A stretch of DNA of 64,000 nucleotides from Kingdonia uniflora (GCA_014058105.1 JACGCM010002037.1:186001-250000); one strand, 5' to 3'. Positions 47,902-60,260 are shown, numbered from the stretch's first letter. Program-made: numbers and translations. Notes: generated from the sequence alone by a model not told the origin.

Positions 47902-48522
47902 TGTAAGGTCTTCTCCCTCGATCTCACCTAAAATCCAACTTTTATCAACTCGAATTACCTTTATCCCAGCCCACGCATTTTAACCTAACTTCTCCAGTTA
48001 ACATTCCAACATACTGTACGAACTGGTGAAGAACGTGGGTTAAACTTCAAACTAAAAAACCTTATCTAGTCAAAGACTCTTGTCTCTCACAAACTCGTCA
48101 GTTACTCAGTCAACCGCCACTAACCACATTATTTAGAAAATGTGCTCCAATACGATGAAGAGCTACAGAGAAGGCCTATATAGCGAAGAAGTTCCAGAAG
48201 AGACAGGGACCAAAAAAATTACATAAGAGATCACCAAGAAACTACTTATTTAGATTCTCAAAAACATTCAAACTTCTTAGTTACAAGATTAAAGCATTTC
48301 TATATCTAGAGATCACTTGTAATAAGATATCCACCTCAAGCAATAAAAATATTTTTACAGAAATCCTCCACTCGAGGTCGTGGTTTTTTACCTATTCAGA
48401 GATTTTCCACGTGAAAAATCACCTGTATTATTTCCTGCTTTCTATTAAAATATTATTGTAGGTTCATTTGTGTTATAGCGAATTCTAAGCCATTTCGTAC
48501 TTGCAGAATTTGGCTATTACAT
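47902..48522 (+). repeat. 3' LTR of the inner element
   Basis: Pairs end to end with the 5' LTR; shared blocks include TAACCTAACTTCTCCAGT, AGAGATCACTTGTAATAAG and GTCGTGGTTTTTTACCTATT. Confidence 0.93.
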
Positions 48523-48527
48523 CATCG
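48523..48527 (+). repeat. Target-site duplication TCATC, right
   Basis: Perfect match to 34280-34284. Confidence 0.92.
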
Positions 48528-49436
48528 ATACCCTACTAATGAGTGAGTCTTGTTGAAAAAATGAAACCTTCCGTCTGACTCTAGCATGCGAGGAGGTGAG
48601 GAAGATGTAGAGGATCATTTTCTTCTATAGACCATAGAATTTGGCCATGAAGAAGATCTTTCATCTGTGAACTTTTCAATTTTAAATGCTTCTTGGGCCT
48701 TGAAGCATGGGATCAATGTTTGGAAGTTGCTTCAGTTTTTCATTGTCTTCTATGTTAATTTCAAAAATCAATTCGACTGTAACCTTGTGATGTAGTCTGT
48801 TGAAATTATTGGGAATATTTTGTTATCTGTAAAGTATCCTGTAAAGAGATTTTTGAAGTTAAGGAAATAATATTACACTTTGGCATAATTCTTTGTCACG
48901 TACTTGTTTGTGTAGTTTGCTGCTTATAAGATAAAAGTTAGGCATCATGCTATATGATCGAGCTGGAAGGGGTTCCGTGTGTACGAGAGTAAATAGTAGG
49001 TACATCTGAGGTTGAAAAGAGAGGAGTTCAAAAATGTGTTGATAGGGAGTAGATACTGTCTGTAAGATAACTCATTAGGAATGAATGATATCTTGATTTC
49101 TTCGCTCTGTGTACTTAAACTGGATCACAGAGTATTTCAAATTGTGGAAAGGGTGTTCATGGGTCTGTATGTGCTACTGCTGGATTTGTGTGATCTTCTA
49201 TGTTGCCATTTTCATATTTTTCGTACAAAATTTGAGGAGATATTTCAGACTATGGAAAGAATGATCTGGATCTTTTGTTATACCGTGAAGTGTGCTCGAA
49301 TAATATATCCTTCAGCCAAATTAGTAGGGTGATATTTGCAAAGATCTTCTTGGTGGCTATAAAATCCTGAATCGTGGTTGTTATGATTTGCATTTTCTAT
49401 AGGGGTTACTTTGTTCTGGAGGTGGTGTGACTAAAC
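48528..49436. other. Outer-element 3' region, no firm gene
   Basis: Continuation of the outer element after the inner insertion. A plus-strand frame at 49081-49332 has two near-repeats (VFQIVERV...FQTMERM), so the DNA is internally duplicated, but it has no known domain. Confidence 0.4.
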
Positions 49437-49800
49437 ATGGTGAGGACTCGTGCTCAGCATGCCCAACATGTTTAAAATGCAGTAGATGGTCGGTTTCATC
49501 TCAAGGTTGCTAAACTTCGTGAGAGATGCTTTTGTTGATTGTCGTATGATGCTGTGCTACCGGAATGGCCATTGAATCTTATCGGGCTAAACGAGGAAGG
49601 GAAGCGTGTAGTGTATGATCAATTTTTCTGGTGCGACATGTTTCAGAGGTCATTGATGAGTGCTACAGTGCATGAGTTGACTATTCATTAACTCGCGTAT
49701 GACAAGATTGTTAAAGAGGATGTAAGGGTAGCGAATAGAGAGATAATTCTGTATGGGGAACCGAGCCATCGGGGTTGCTTTAGATGTAACTGGGGAGCTC
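49437..49800 (+). pseudogene. Second copy of the short antisense ORF in the outer element
   Basis: MVRTRAQHAQHV, a stop, then GRFHLKVAKLRERCF, LSYDAVLPEWPLNLIGLN, VVYDQFFWCDMFQRSL and HELTIH. It matches the short antisense ORF of the inner element over about 80 residues. It is antisense to the outer element's gag-pol. Two in-frame stops make it non-functional. Confidence 0.55.
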
Positions 49801-50960
49801 GGTAAGCTTGAAGCCTGGGATCTCGTAAGAAGTAATCTGTTATGGGAGTATTCTATGTTTGGGTTTGAATAAATGTAATATGAGTGATCTTGAGAGAATA
49901 AAGTATGCGATGTCTCAATCTTATTTAATAATAAAGTATTATGTTTTACTCGTTGTGTACGGATATTGTGGGAGACAGTTGTAGGATTTTACCAACTGTA
50001 TTGATATCTTCAAATTTTGAAAATTGAGCTATTTTAGGAATGTTGTACAATCTTGGTAGAGTATAAAGGTAAGGTGATTGGTCGTTTTGTACTGTGTTGA
50101 GGAAGAGGTACAAAAATCTTAATGGCAGACAATAGTGACAGACACGATGATGGTAGACATTATCGCAGAACTCATGATGATGTTTAAAAATGAAAAGATG
50201 TGCCTATGGCAATAATAGGGATGGCTAACGTGTGTCAGAAAGTACCGTCATTTCATAAACCGAGAGAGAGTATAAAAACTCGACTCTCTCTTCCTCATAA
50301 ATTATCTATAGTTCCAGAAAGATAAAAAAGTGGTGAAAATTTTATTGTCAAGGAGAGGAGACGTTTGAGTGCTGAGTTTGATTTAAGAAGGACATCTTCA
50401 TCAAGTGATAGGAGATTGATGGAGAAATGACGGACACGATCATTTTTGAAAAGACCTCCGGGCAAAGCAGATGATTGATGTTTTTCAAGAATAGGTTGGT
50501 GATGGAAAATTTTGTCTGTTTGATTACTAAGTAATCTGTTTCATGTAGTAATCTGTATAGTTGTGTTGCATATGTAGGGTTTTGGAGATTTTGAAAATAT
50601 TGATGAGAGAGGCATGTAGTGTAGGTGTTGTCGTATATGTATTTTACAAATAGAGAAAGAAAATATGTATTTTTAAGAAGAAGAGAGAAATTTAAAATGA
50701 TTGATTTTTGCCTTTAATTTTAGGAATTTGCAACATAGACGTATTGACTAGGTAGAAGGTGGGTTTATTTTCTTCTGTGTGTAATGTAGAGAAAATGAAA
50801 AAATATTGATTTTTGTATACTGTAAGTTTGATATGCGGTATAAACGTAGTATTCCCACCAGTAAATTTGTAGTATCATTTAATTCTGAGGAAACATCATC
50901 GTCAGGGAGGGGGGGACGAGTATAGTGTTTTATGGAGGAAACTGTAAATAGCGTAGAGAA

Positions 50961-53900
50961 ATGTTTAAAGGGCGGGGAACCCAGAAAAATGAGGAGGCGA
51001 TAGTCAGAGATGATAGATTAGAGAAGGAGAAAATCCTTGTGATATACCCCATGGGGGTAGATGTAGGGAAAGAATACTTAAAATATAAAAATAAATTATG
51101 GGGAGAATGGGGAAGTTATGTGGAGAAGCAAGGTTTATGGTTCAGGGCCTATATCCCCGATAAATAGGAGAAGGTTGTATACTACCAAGTCCTATGCTTA
51201 ATGAAGTGGATAAAGGATAGGGGGATTGGTGAGGGGGTTAATATCTCATATTATAGTGGTCTCGGGCTATCAGGCCCGAAGGATGGGTTTTTATGTTTTT
51301 TGAATCAGGTCGCATATGCCCTTAGAATTCCTCTGACCTTTTTTCATAAAGGTGTTATGAATGTGTTACAGTGTTGCCCTGCCCAGTTAAATGGGAATAT
51401 TTATGAAATGATGAGGGTGTGTGAGGTACAAAATGAAAAATGGAGGAAGGAAGGGTCTGCTAAGCAGTTTGAAACTTAAGATATGATAAAGTTTTACAAA
51501 TGGAAATATGTCAAAGGTTGAAGTAGTGGTTACCTGTACAGTGATTCGGCTAAGCAAAAAAAAATTGAATTCGAATCCGCGAGTAGACCATGGAGCGACC
51601 ACCTTATATGGGTAGAGGGTAACTGTATGCAGGTTCCAGATGAGCTGATGCTCGAACTAAACCATAGATATTATAACCCGTGTAAGTAATGTTGATCAAC
51701 CTTTAAATAACATATATCTTGTCTTTAATCTGTTGCTGAATGTTATGTTCTTTGTTTTGGCTGAGCCTAAGCCCTTATCTACGCCGGATAAGAATAGCCT
51801 ATACGACTGTGTTTCTTGAGATCTGTGTGAGCTGAAAAAGGTACTCAATGAGTTGGGTATCCGTAGAGATAGAAGGGTAGATTCTGTAGTACCCAAAATT
51901 AAGCAAGTTCAGGAGAAATGAGCTATGGCCAAGGGGAAAGTTGCCGAGACCATTACAGACATGTTGAGTCCTCCACCTTCTGCGCCTCAGACTACCACGC
52001 GGACTACTCGGAAGGTCTGAAAACCAGCACAACCGAGTACCTCTGTTATTAGGGCTGTGGTCATGGGACAAGAGATCACAAAGGCTGTATCTTGTGGTGG
52101 GGAGGACAAACTCAAATTGAGCATGTCCGCTCCTGAGGAGGTTGAGAAGAGTTCATTGAAGAGAAAATGGCATGGAGAGGAGGGCAGTCACTGAACTAAC
52201 CCTCATACCATGGCCAAAATAAAAGAGTTGGAGCAGAAATACTGTCGTATGGCTGGGACGAACCCACAATAGCTCGAAGACGAGTATCTCGAGCATACGT
52301 TCGCGGTAGGTGTTTGAAATTTTTTAATTGATTGAACTAACAAAAACTGTCAAACTGACTCTGTCTTTTTATTGTTTGCATTGGCAGCTCTCAACGCTGC
52401 TAAAGGGGGCAAGAGAATGCTTAGACAATAGGAGCCAGGAGTTTGGTGCCCTGACTATAAAGTTTGAGGCGCAGTCAGCTCATATGAAAAAGCTTAAAGT
52501 TGAACTCCTGCTAGAGAAGGAGAGGAGGGCTACAGAGTCTATAACGGCTGTAGAAAGGTTTGATGTTTTGTCGAAGCATGACAAGCTTATGATGGATTCG
52601 ATTACAGCAGCCTTAGTGGAAATAAACCACTTTATCCAATCCTATTATCACTTTGGATTAAGTGCGAAAGATATAGAGCTAGCCCGGAGTGGTAAATATA
52701 AGGAGATAGTGCTCCCTTCGGAGTTTATAGAGGAAGAAATGGCTGATGATGCGGCTGTTCTGTCAGAGAAAGCGTCAGACCTACCTCCTGGGTGTACAGA
52801 GGTAGTCTAATCTGCTGAGCAAATAATGGACCCTCTAGTGGAACGTACAAAAATAGTTCCTCCTCTGGATCAGACGTTAAAATCTTCCTTTGAGGTAGAC
52901 ATTAACAAGAACCTTTAACCATTTTGTGGTATCCTATCATATGTTTTGCAGCGTGCTTAAGTTAGATGTGATATTACTCTGTATAATCGTACTCAACTTT
53001 TATTTGGAGTAATGTTTGAACTATGTTTTTTGCGAATGTTTGTATTATATCAAGATATATCTGTAATCTGTGTAAAAGGTAGAGCGATTGAGAAAAACAA
53101 ATTCTGAGTTGGAGAGGTCGTTAAGTAGAGCGAGGGACTCCGTGGCTCATATTTAACAGGTACTTAATAAAACTGAATATGAGAGAAGATAATTTAAGTT
53201 GAATTCAGAGAAAACTTTTAAAGATTTATATGATCTGCAATGTAGATATGCTAAGATAAAAATTGAAAGGGTGAGGTGTTAAGGAAAGAAGAGGAAAGGG
53301 GATTATTAGTTCAAAAAACAAAAGAATTGACTTGTTTTAATGACCTGAGTAATAAAGCGAGATGTCAGAGTATGTTAGTAGCTCTGACATTATATTTCGA
53401 GGTCGAAGTAGATAGTGAACGAGGGTTAAAAGAAGCTTATATAGAGCTTTTGAAGTAGAGAAGGGTGGCTCCGGACCCAGCTCGAGTCATGTTTTTAGCT
53501 CAAGAAGCACGTAATCATCATAGTTTAGAGGCGAGAAAGTATTCTGCTCAAGCTGGTGTGTCTGTTGTATGGGGTGATGTATAACCTTTATCTGATATGT
53601 TTAGCTTTATGTAGGATCGGAGGGCTATGAGAATTGTATTTTTTAGGATAAGGAAAGAGCAAATAGATGTTCAAAAGAATTAAAGGGTGAATTAAAGGTG
53701 TTACAGGATGAGTTAATACAACACGTGAAACAAAAAATATCTTTTGCAACGCGGTTATCAAAAGAAGTGATTGTCCGAATGAAGGTAAAAGCGGATTTGA
53801 GAGCTTTAGGTGTATTATGGAAAAACACGCGTCAGCAGTTGCACAAAGCACAAATGATATTGATGGATTATCTATATCCATCGCGATCAAAAGTCTCTTC

Positions 53901-55561
53901 TCGAACAGAAAATAAGCGTCATATAGACATTGTTATCAATTTTTATAGGGTAGAACTTTCTACAGTAGAGAATGAGTTTAGGAAGTTTGTGGCGGGATGT
54001 GGGAAAGATTTTTATGTAGAGAATGCCAAGGCTAAGAATATGTGGTGTACCAAAGGTGATGGTGAAATTGTTTGTGACAAACCTATTCCGAGGTCGAGGG
54101 AACTGCCGTCAAAAGAGGGTGAGGATGAGGTCGAAAGTCTGATACCCCGATCGCGGTGTAAACAACGTCAGCAGGAGGTGGTGACTGTTACTACTCCGAT
54201 AGATATGCAAGTAACGAATAGAAAGAGTTTGAGAGAGAAAGGGCAGTCTTTGTATTGCTCGAAGAATCAACCATAGTGTAGTTTCGTTTTGTTCTTTGAC
54301 TCGTCCTGCATATGTGTTAGGTCTTTGTATACTGTTATTGATGAGAAATGGACTTTGTTTTCTGTAATGATGAATAGAACAACGTATCGATATTACTCAA
54401 ATACCATGTTCTTGATTTATATTTCTTAACTGTGACATGTAATCTGTTGGTATGGTCGAACTATTATAAATGTAAACTGTGATATCAGGTGGAGGTAACA
54501 GCTATTCAAAGTTAGTGTAACGCATTACGCGTCCAAAACGAACAACTGAACGCTGAGCTAAGTTCGAGTTAGATCGCACTAAAAAGTATTATTGAGCTAA
54601 AAAAAAGAACAAAGGTAGAGGTTGTAAAAGAGCGAGACGTAGAAGCTCAATTTTCTAAGGAACTACAGAAGATAAAGGTAGATCTGGCCAATGGACTGAG
54701 AATGATAGAGGAATTAAGGGAAATTATAAGAAAGAAAAGATTGGATTTACCGGTGGTTTGAGGTAGGCAAGCCAGTAGGGAGTGGAGTTAACATCTGCTC
54801 GAGTTTGAAACATAGAACTGCTGGCAGAACTAGAGGAGGAAGGTAAGAATATGAAAGACTTACAATTCCAAGTAAATGTGCTTGAAGCTAAGATGGCTGA
54901 TACGCGAGCTCGTGCTTTTAGGTATGATTTGTTGTGGCTAGTTATGGATGTGATGGTGAAGAAGATGGAAGTGATCTGTACTAAATAGAATGAAGACATA
55001 AAAAATAATTAGAACAAAATATGTGAGTTAGTGCATTCTGTGCAAATGGGGGATCTCGATATTTTGGAGCATTTAGGGGAGAACACGAGTTTACATGATT
55101 GGAACACCAAATTGGAGGTGGATATGCTGAAGTATGTGGTAGATCTTGATGACAAGATGGTAAATAAACATTACCGTGAGGATGACATAGAATGGGCGAT
55201 GTCGTTGGTTTGTCATATAGACGATTTTATGATGGCATTAGAAGACGGAATGCTGATGTGCGGAATGAAATCGACAAGTGGAGAAACGCTGTAAATTGAA
55301 AGTAGAAAGTAAACTAGTATATGATGGCTTAGTTGGCAAAAGTTTGCACTGTGAGATGGAGGAAATACGGTCTAAGTATCTTGGCCCCATGGTGGCCAAA
55401 ATTGGAATTCTTAAACGGAGCATGGTTAGAGAAGGAAAGAATATCGTTATGGGGAGAATGCTGAATTTTATGCTTGACCGGCTGCATAAAGGTTGCGTAC
55501 TTGATGCTGCAGGACCTTCTTATTTAGGTAATGGTACAAGTGATAACTCTACCGTGGAATG
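50961..55561 (+). pseudogene. Long antisense ORF of the outer element (homologue of the inner one)
   Basis: Pieces in order: 50961-51479 (YPMGVDVGKEYLKYKNKLWG, EWGSYVEKQGLWFRAYIPDK; then LSGPKDGFLCFLNQVAYALR and IPLTFFHKGVMNVLQCCPAQ, LNGNIYEMMRVCEVQNEKWR), 52328-52810 (helical, ending acidic), 53276-54276 and 55031-55561 (long charged helices, probable coiled coil). Word by word it parallels the inner element's antisense ORF: KGVMNVLQCCPAQLNGNIYE versus KGIMNTIRACPVQLNGNMWE. The first part resembles PF04195. AT-rich, intron-like stretches lie between pieces, so the gene may be spliced. Stops at 51165 and elsewhere show decay. Confidence 0.75.
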
Positions 55562-55679
55562 AGTTATTAATGTGAGTAGGTATAATGTAAACTAAACAAA
55601 GATAATAGATAAAGTATACGAAGAACAAAAAAAGTATCTGTACTAACCTTGTGAGGTGCCCACGATAATGTAAGTTTGA

Positions 55680-56170
55680 GTTTTGTGATTAATTCGGCCG
55701 ATGTGGCAAGCGATCTGCTAATGATTAGTAGATTGGTGATATGGCAAAACACCAAACAATCTGTAATGTATTAGACAATTCATTTGGCCAAAGTAACAAA
55801 CGACCTGTAATGTATTAGACGATTAGTTTGGCCGATGCAATAAATGACCTGTAATGTATTAGACAATCAGTTTTGCCAAAGTAACAAACGACCTATAATA
55901 TATTAGACGATCAGTTTGGCTAAAGCAACAAACGACCTGTAATGTATTCGACGGTTAGTTTTGCCGAAGCAGCAAACGACGTGTAATGTATTAGATGATC
56001 AGTTTGGCCGAAGCAACAAACGACCCGTAATGTATTAGACGATCAGTTTGGCCGAAGTAATAAATGACCTACAATGTATTAGACGATCAGTTTCGCCGAA
56101 GCAACAAATGACCTGTAGTGTATTAGATGATCAGTTTGGCCAAAGTAATTAACAGCCTGTAATCTATATA
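55680..56170 (+). repeat. 44-bp minisatellite, ten units plus divergent edge
   Basis: CTGTAATGTATTAGA or close variants start at 55759, 55805, 55849, 55892, 55937, 55981, 56025, 56069, 56113 and 56157, a period of 44. Each unit also has GATCAGTTTGGCCGAAG and CAACAAACGACC. The copies at 55680-55758 are more divergent. The array lies between the antisense ORF and integrase, the same place as the 160-bp repeats in the inner element. Confidence 0.93.
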
Positions 56171-56419
56171 TAGAATTACTTGTTGGATATATTAGAAGAA
56201 GTACTATAATATAGGACAACCGAACACAAGTATTTCATTGGTGTTAGATTGACGTACAATGCATGTGTTAGATAGAGTATTGTATGAAATAGTAGAAAGT
56301 ACTCAGATGTATGGGGATCAAACATAAGTATTTCATTGATGTAAGATAGTCATACAAGGTGATAGATTGTTATCTTTGAAACAACTTCATTCTCCTTGTG
56401 TTCCAAGGACTAGGTATTC

Positions 56420-57612
56420 GTTCTCCATATTCTAGGGCGAGATCGTAAGAACCAAGCCCACTTTTTCCAATAACGACAAAAGGACCTTTCCAATTTTTGG
56501 ACAATTTTCTAGTATTGACTTCTTTTTTGTGTTTGGTAATCTCTTATAGGACGAGATCCTTGATTTTGAATTCTCTATGACGAATGCGTTTGTTATAAGA
56601 TCAGGCTAAAGCCTGGTGGTACCTTCCCAGATTCATGATTGCTCGGTCCCGAGTCTCCTCGATCCAATTCATATTGCATGCCAACTGGAATTCATTTTCT
56701 TTATCTGTCATGAAATGGTAGCGAATGGGATGGTAATACTGAGTGAGGATGATGGCTTATGTGCTATAAGCCAGGAGGAATGGTGTACATCCAGTTAATA
56801 CTCGAGGAGTTGTTCGATAAGTCCATAATACATGTGGTAATTCAAGGATCTAATTACCCTTTTTCTCTTTCAAGTACTTTTTGATACCATCCACGATAGT
56901 TCGATTAGTGATTTTGGCCTGACCATTTCCTTGTGGGTAATACAGAGTAGAAGGGGAGTGTATGATGTTATGCTGATTGAGAAATTCGACTACTCTAGAT
57001 CCAGCGAACTGAGGTCCGTTGCCGATTCTGATAAGATGGGGGCAGCCGAAATGGGTGATGATGGTTTCCCATATGAACTTGATGACTTAATCCTCTCATG
57101 TGCGGCACAGAGGACTGCTTCTACCCACTAAGTGAAGAAATATGTCGTTACTAACAGATGTTTCCATTTTTCTGGTGCAGTGGGAAATTCTCCTACAAGG
57201 TCGAGGGCCCATCTTTTAAATGGCCATACGACGTTGCTGGAATGGAGTTCTAAGGCTGGAGATTGAATTTCAGGACCATGACGTTGGCAGGTATCGTATT
57301 ATCTCGCAAGTTTGATAGCTTGAGCTTTCATTTTAGGCCAGAAGAATCTTTGGGTAAGAGCTTAATTGGCTAGAGATCTTCTTGCTGCGTGGGAACCATA
57401 AATACCATCATGTAGTTCGTGTAGAAATTTTTGAGCTTCTTTGTTGGACAAAGACTCGAGGTATGGTCCTGGGACTAGAATTTTGTAAAGGAAACTGTTG
57501 TCCACGATGTAGCGCTTGGCATTATCAAGTACGTTTCTCTTTTCTGTGGGATCTGCAAGGAGTTTGCCGTCAAACGTATTTTTATTCCTAATATACTTGA
57601 GATAAGGTCGTC
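56420..57612 (-). pseudogene. Integrase of the outer element, catalytic residues lost
   Basis: Minus-strand frame: FLHELHDGIYGSHAARRSLA and YDTCQRHG (zinc region), FKRWALDLVGEFP (first Asp kept), then HFGCPHLIRIGNGPQFAG, where the second Asp is Gly (codon at 57023-57021), and YYPQGNGQAKITNRTIVDGI, where the Glu is Lys (codon at 56915-56913). LPHVLWTYRTTPR follows. Several stops also interrupt it. Confidence 0.88.
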
Positions 57613-57613
57613 T

Positions 57614-58080
57614 CTAATCGTCCTCATCCTCTTCAACGCCCCTAGTATTGACAGAATTCGAGCTTATGATATTAATGCTAGGGGTAGATAATACTTCGAT
57701 CTTTAGATAAGGTATTTTTGTACCCAGGATTCCTGCCAGATATGTGTGAGAGCCTGAATGTCGATTTTCCCCGCACGGTAAATATTCGATAGTAATTTTT
57801 CTGAATCTGCTCATTCTATTGGCTACTGCTACTGCTACTGTGTAGTGGACCATCTTTCCGTTCTTTTAGAATTTTTGTGTGTATTGGTTCACAATGAGAA
57901 AAGAGTCCATGTAGATAGATAGCTCAGAGACTCCAATTTTTAGAGCAATATCTAGATCGTGAATCATTACTTCATAGCCGGCCTCATTGTTGGTTGCTTT
58001 GAAATTGAGTCTGACTACTTTTTCAATTTTATCATTTGAAGGTGTGATCAACACTATTCTGATTCCTGATCCTGTAGGTC
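57614..58080 (-). pseudogene. Second RNase H domain of the outer element
   Basis: NFKATNNEAGYEVMIHDLDI, VSELSIYMDSFLIVNQY, then NRMSRFRKITIEYLPCGENR and YLAGILGTKIPYL. The same extra RNase H as in the inner element; a frame change lies near 57860. Confidence 0.82.
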
Positions 58081-58129
58081 CAGAAGATTTATCAGTTAAA
58101 AGATGTCATCCCTTCTGAGTTATCCAGCC

Positions 58130-58690
58130 TGACTTTTCCTCAAACTGTTCTTCATGAATATCCGTACTGTCTTCTTCCCAATCAGGATCTTCTACGGGGA
58201 AGTCTGCAAGAAAATCTACCACTGCCTGACCTATTTTAGAATGTCTTGGTTCAAAACGGATGTTATGTTCGCCCAGAGTGACTGACCATTATTGTACTCA
58301 TTTGGATTTTTCTCGCTTGGATAAGATTTCTCGCAAAGGATAATTGGTCACCGCTCGAATTGAGTGGGCTTGAAAGTGTTGTCTCAACTTTTGTGATGTG
58401 TAGACAAGAGCTAAGAATAGTTTCTCGATCTTGGTATATCGGGATTTTGCTAAAGTAAGAGTTTTGCTAATGAAGTAGACAGGCTTCTCTGCTTTCCAAT
58501 CAAGCTGAATGAGAACAAAACTTAAGGATTCTTCAATGACAGTAAGATAAATTGTGAGTTCTTCCCCTTCGCCTAACGTACTCATCATTGGCGGTAAAAG
58601 TGAAGTTTGAGCTCTTGAAATGCTGCTTCGCACTCTACTGTCCACTCGATCTTGGGATCTTTCTTAAGCTTCTGCTTTGTTGTACCTTCA
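58130..58690 (-). pseudogene. First RNase H domain of the outer element
   Basis: EGEELTIYLTVIEESLSFVL, KPVYFISKTLTLAKSRYTKI and EKLFLALVYTSQKLRQHFQA, then YPLREILSKREKS. Downstream words (RHSKIGQAVVDFLADFP) close the domain after a stop. Confidence 0.85.
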
Positions 58691-58699
58691 CACAATAAG

Positions 58700-59490
58700 T
58701 TAAACAACCATCGACAACGATCTTAAGACTTTTAAATGAAATAGTTTATTATGACAATCTTGTCTGCTAACTTCTGGATGTCTTTCTTTGTTTTTGGAGA
58801 AGGCATATACAGTAATGCGCGAATACGATCTAGGTCAGCTTTTATACCGCGCTTGCTGATTAAGTGGCCCATGAATTTCCCTGACTGGACTCCGAACTGA
58901 TATTTGTCGGGGTTAAGTCTCATCTTGTAGAAACAATTTTTTTGAAAGTTGTGCATAAATCTGCAATATGATTCTCATTCTTAAGACTTTTACACAACAT
59001 ATCATCAATGTAGACCTTCATTGTCTTTCCATGGTAGTCTTTAAACATTTGTGTCATCAAGCACTGGTAAGTGGCTCTAGTATTCTTAAGACCGAATGAT
59101 ATGACCTTATTGCAGTATAGGCCATGTTCTATAATAAAAGTTATTTTCTCTTGATCTTCAAGTAGCATAAGTATTTGATTGTAGCCTGATGCAGCATCCA
59201 TCATAGAAAGAAGCTTGTGTCCCAAAGTAGAATTAAGCAGATGGTTTATGATAGGCAGTAAAAAACTATCCTTTGGAGTATATTTGTTGAGGTCCGTAAA
59301 ATCTAAGCGCACTCTGATCTTGCCATTCTTCTTTGGGACCGCAATAATGTTTGAGACCCATTCCGGGTAATTGGCCTTTTGGATGAAGCTGACTTCGATG
59401 AGTTTGTCGATCCCTTTATTAACTTTACCTCGGAGTCTCGGTGCTAAAGTTCTCTATTTTTTCTTAACGGCTTCGGCTTTATCTTTTAAA
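58700..59490 (-). pseudogene. Reverse transcriptase of the outer element, decayed
   Basis: NYPEWVSNIIAVPKKNGKIR, VRLDFTDLNKYTPKDSFLLP, LSMMDAASGYNQI, GLKNTRATYQCLM, MKVYIDDMLCKSLKNENHIA, then after a shift near 58925 MRLNPDKYQFGVQSGKFMGH and LISKRGIKADLDRIRALL. The catalytic Asp of YIDD are present. Nearest relative in the window is the inner element's RT. Confidence 0.92.
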
Positions 59491-59975
59491 TTGAGCTTTT
59501 GGCAGACTAGATTTGGATCGATGCCTAGCATTGAATGGAATGTCCAAGCAAATACATTACTGTTGTCTTTAAGGAACTAGATGAGTGCATCATGCTCTGC
59601 TATGGGCAGAAGAGTGCTGATGAATGTTCCACACTTGTCGCCACAGATTTCGGCGTACTTTGTAGGTTTTGTATTAGGCAAATGGTGTTCTGTAGAATTT
59701 AATGTATAGTTTTCTGTAATGTTCCCTGTTGTATTTTGTAATTGCTACTTGAACTGTGGTTCTGCTTGTTCCGGTACAATGGTCACAAAATTTTTATATG
59801 CTCGAGCTAATTTCTAACTTCCTTTGATTTCATAGATGCCACCATTATATTCAAAACATAATGCCAAATAATAAGTTGATGGAATAGTGTACATATTGTG
59901 TAACCAACAACATCCCATTATCCTCTAAATAACGGGATTTGGCATTGACAACATAAAAGATAACGTCAAGTGCTA

Positions 59976-60260
59976 CTATTTTCCTGCCATGATAGGAAGT
60001 GTAATCTTGCCTACCCGTTCCTCCCTAGAGCCGTTGAATCCATATATATCAATGTTACTAGGCCGGACCATGTCGGCCAATCCCATTTGATCGATCTTGC
60101 ATTGAAACAATAGTTCGATAGCGCTGCTAGTGTATACCATCATTGCATGATGTACCATATTTTGCATTTTTAACATGATTACCAAGGCATCATGGTGAGG
60201 AAAGTTGAAATGTCGAACGTCGCAGTCATCGAAAGAAATTCATGTGCGCTGAGAGCTAGA
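59976..60260 (-). pseudogene. Retropepsin region of the outer element, Asp replaced by Tyr
   Basis: HHAMMVYTSSAIELLFQ then QMGLAD and GFNGSREERVGKITLPI. The D-T-G-S motif reads Y-T-S-S; the Tyr codon is at 60134-60132. It shares Tyr and the QMGLAD context with the inner element. Confidence 0.7.

Larger units (their letters stand above)
34285..48522 (+). mobile_element. Inner Ty3/gypsy Tat-like LTR retrotransposon, plus orientation
   Basis: LTRs of 620 and 621 bp start TGTA and end TTACA, and are flanked by a perfect TCATC duplication, so the insertion limits are certain. Order: LTR, primer-binding site, gag, protease, RT, RNase H, second RNase H, integrase, three ~160-bp tandem repeats, long antisense ORF, short antisense ORF, polypurine tract, LTR. 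It has the same architecture as the outer element and clearly related proteins, but is a distinct family: LTRs and tandem repeats are not alike. LTRs differ at about 14% of positions by eye. All coding regions contain stops or frameshifts. Confidence 0.95.
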
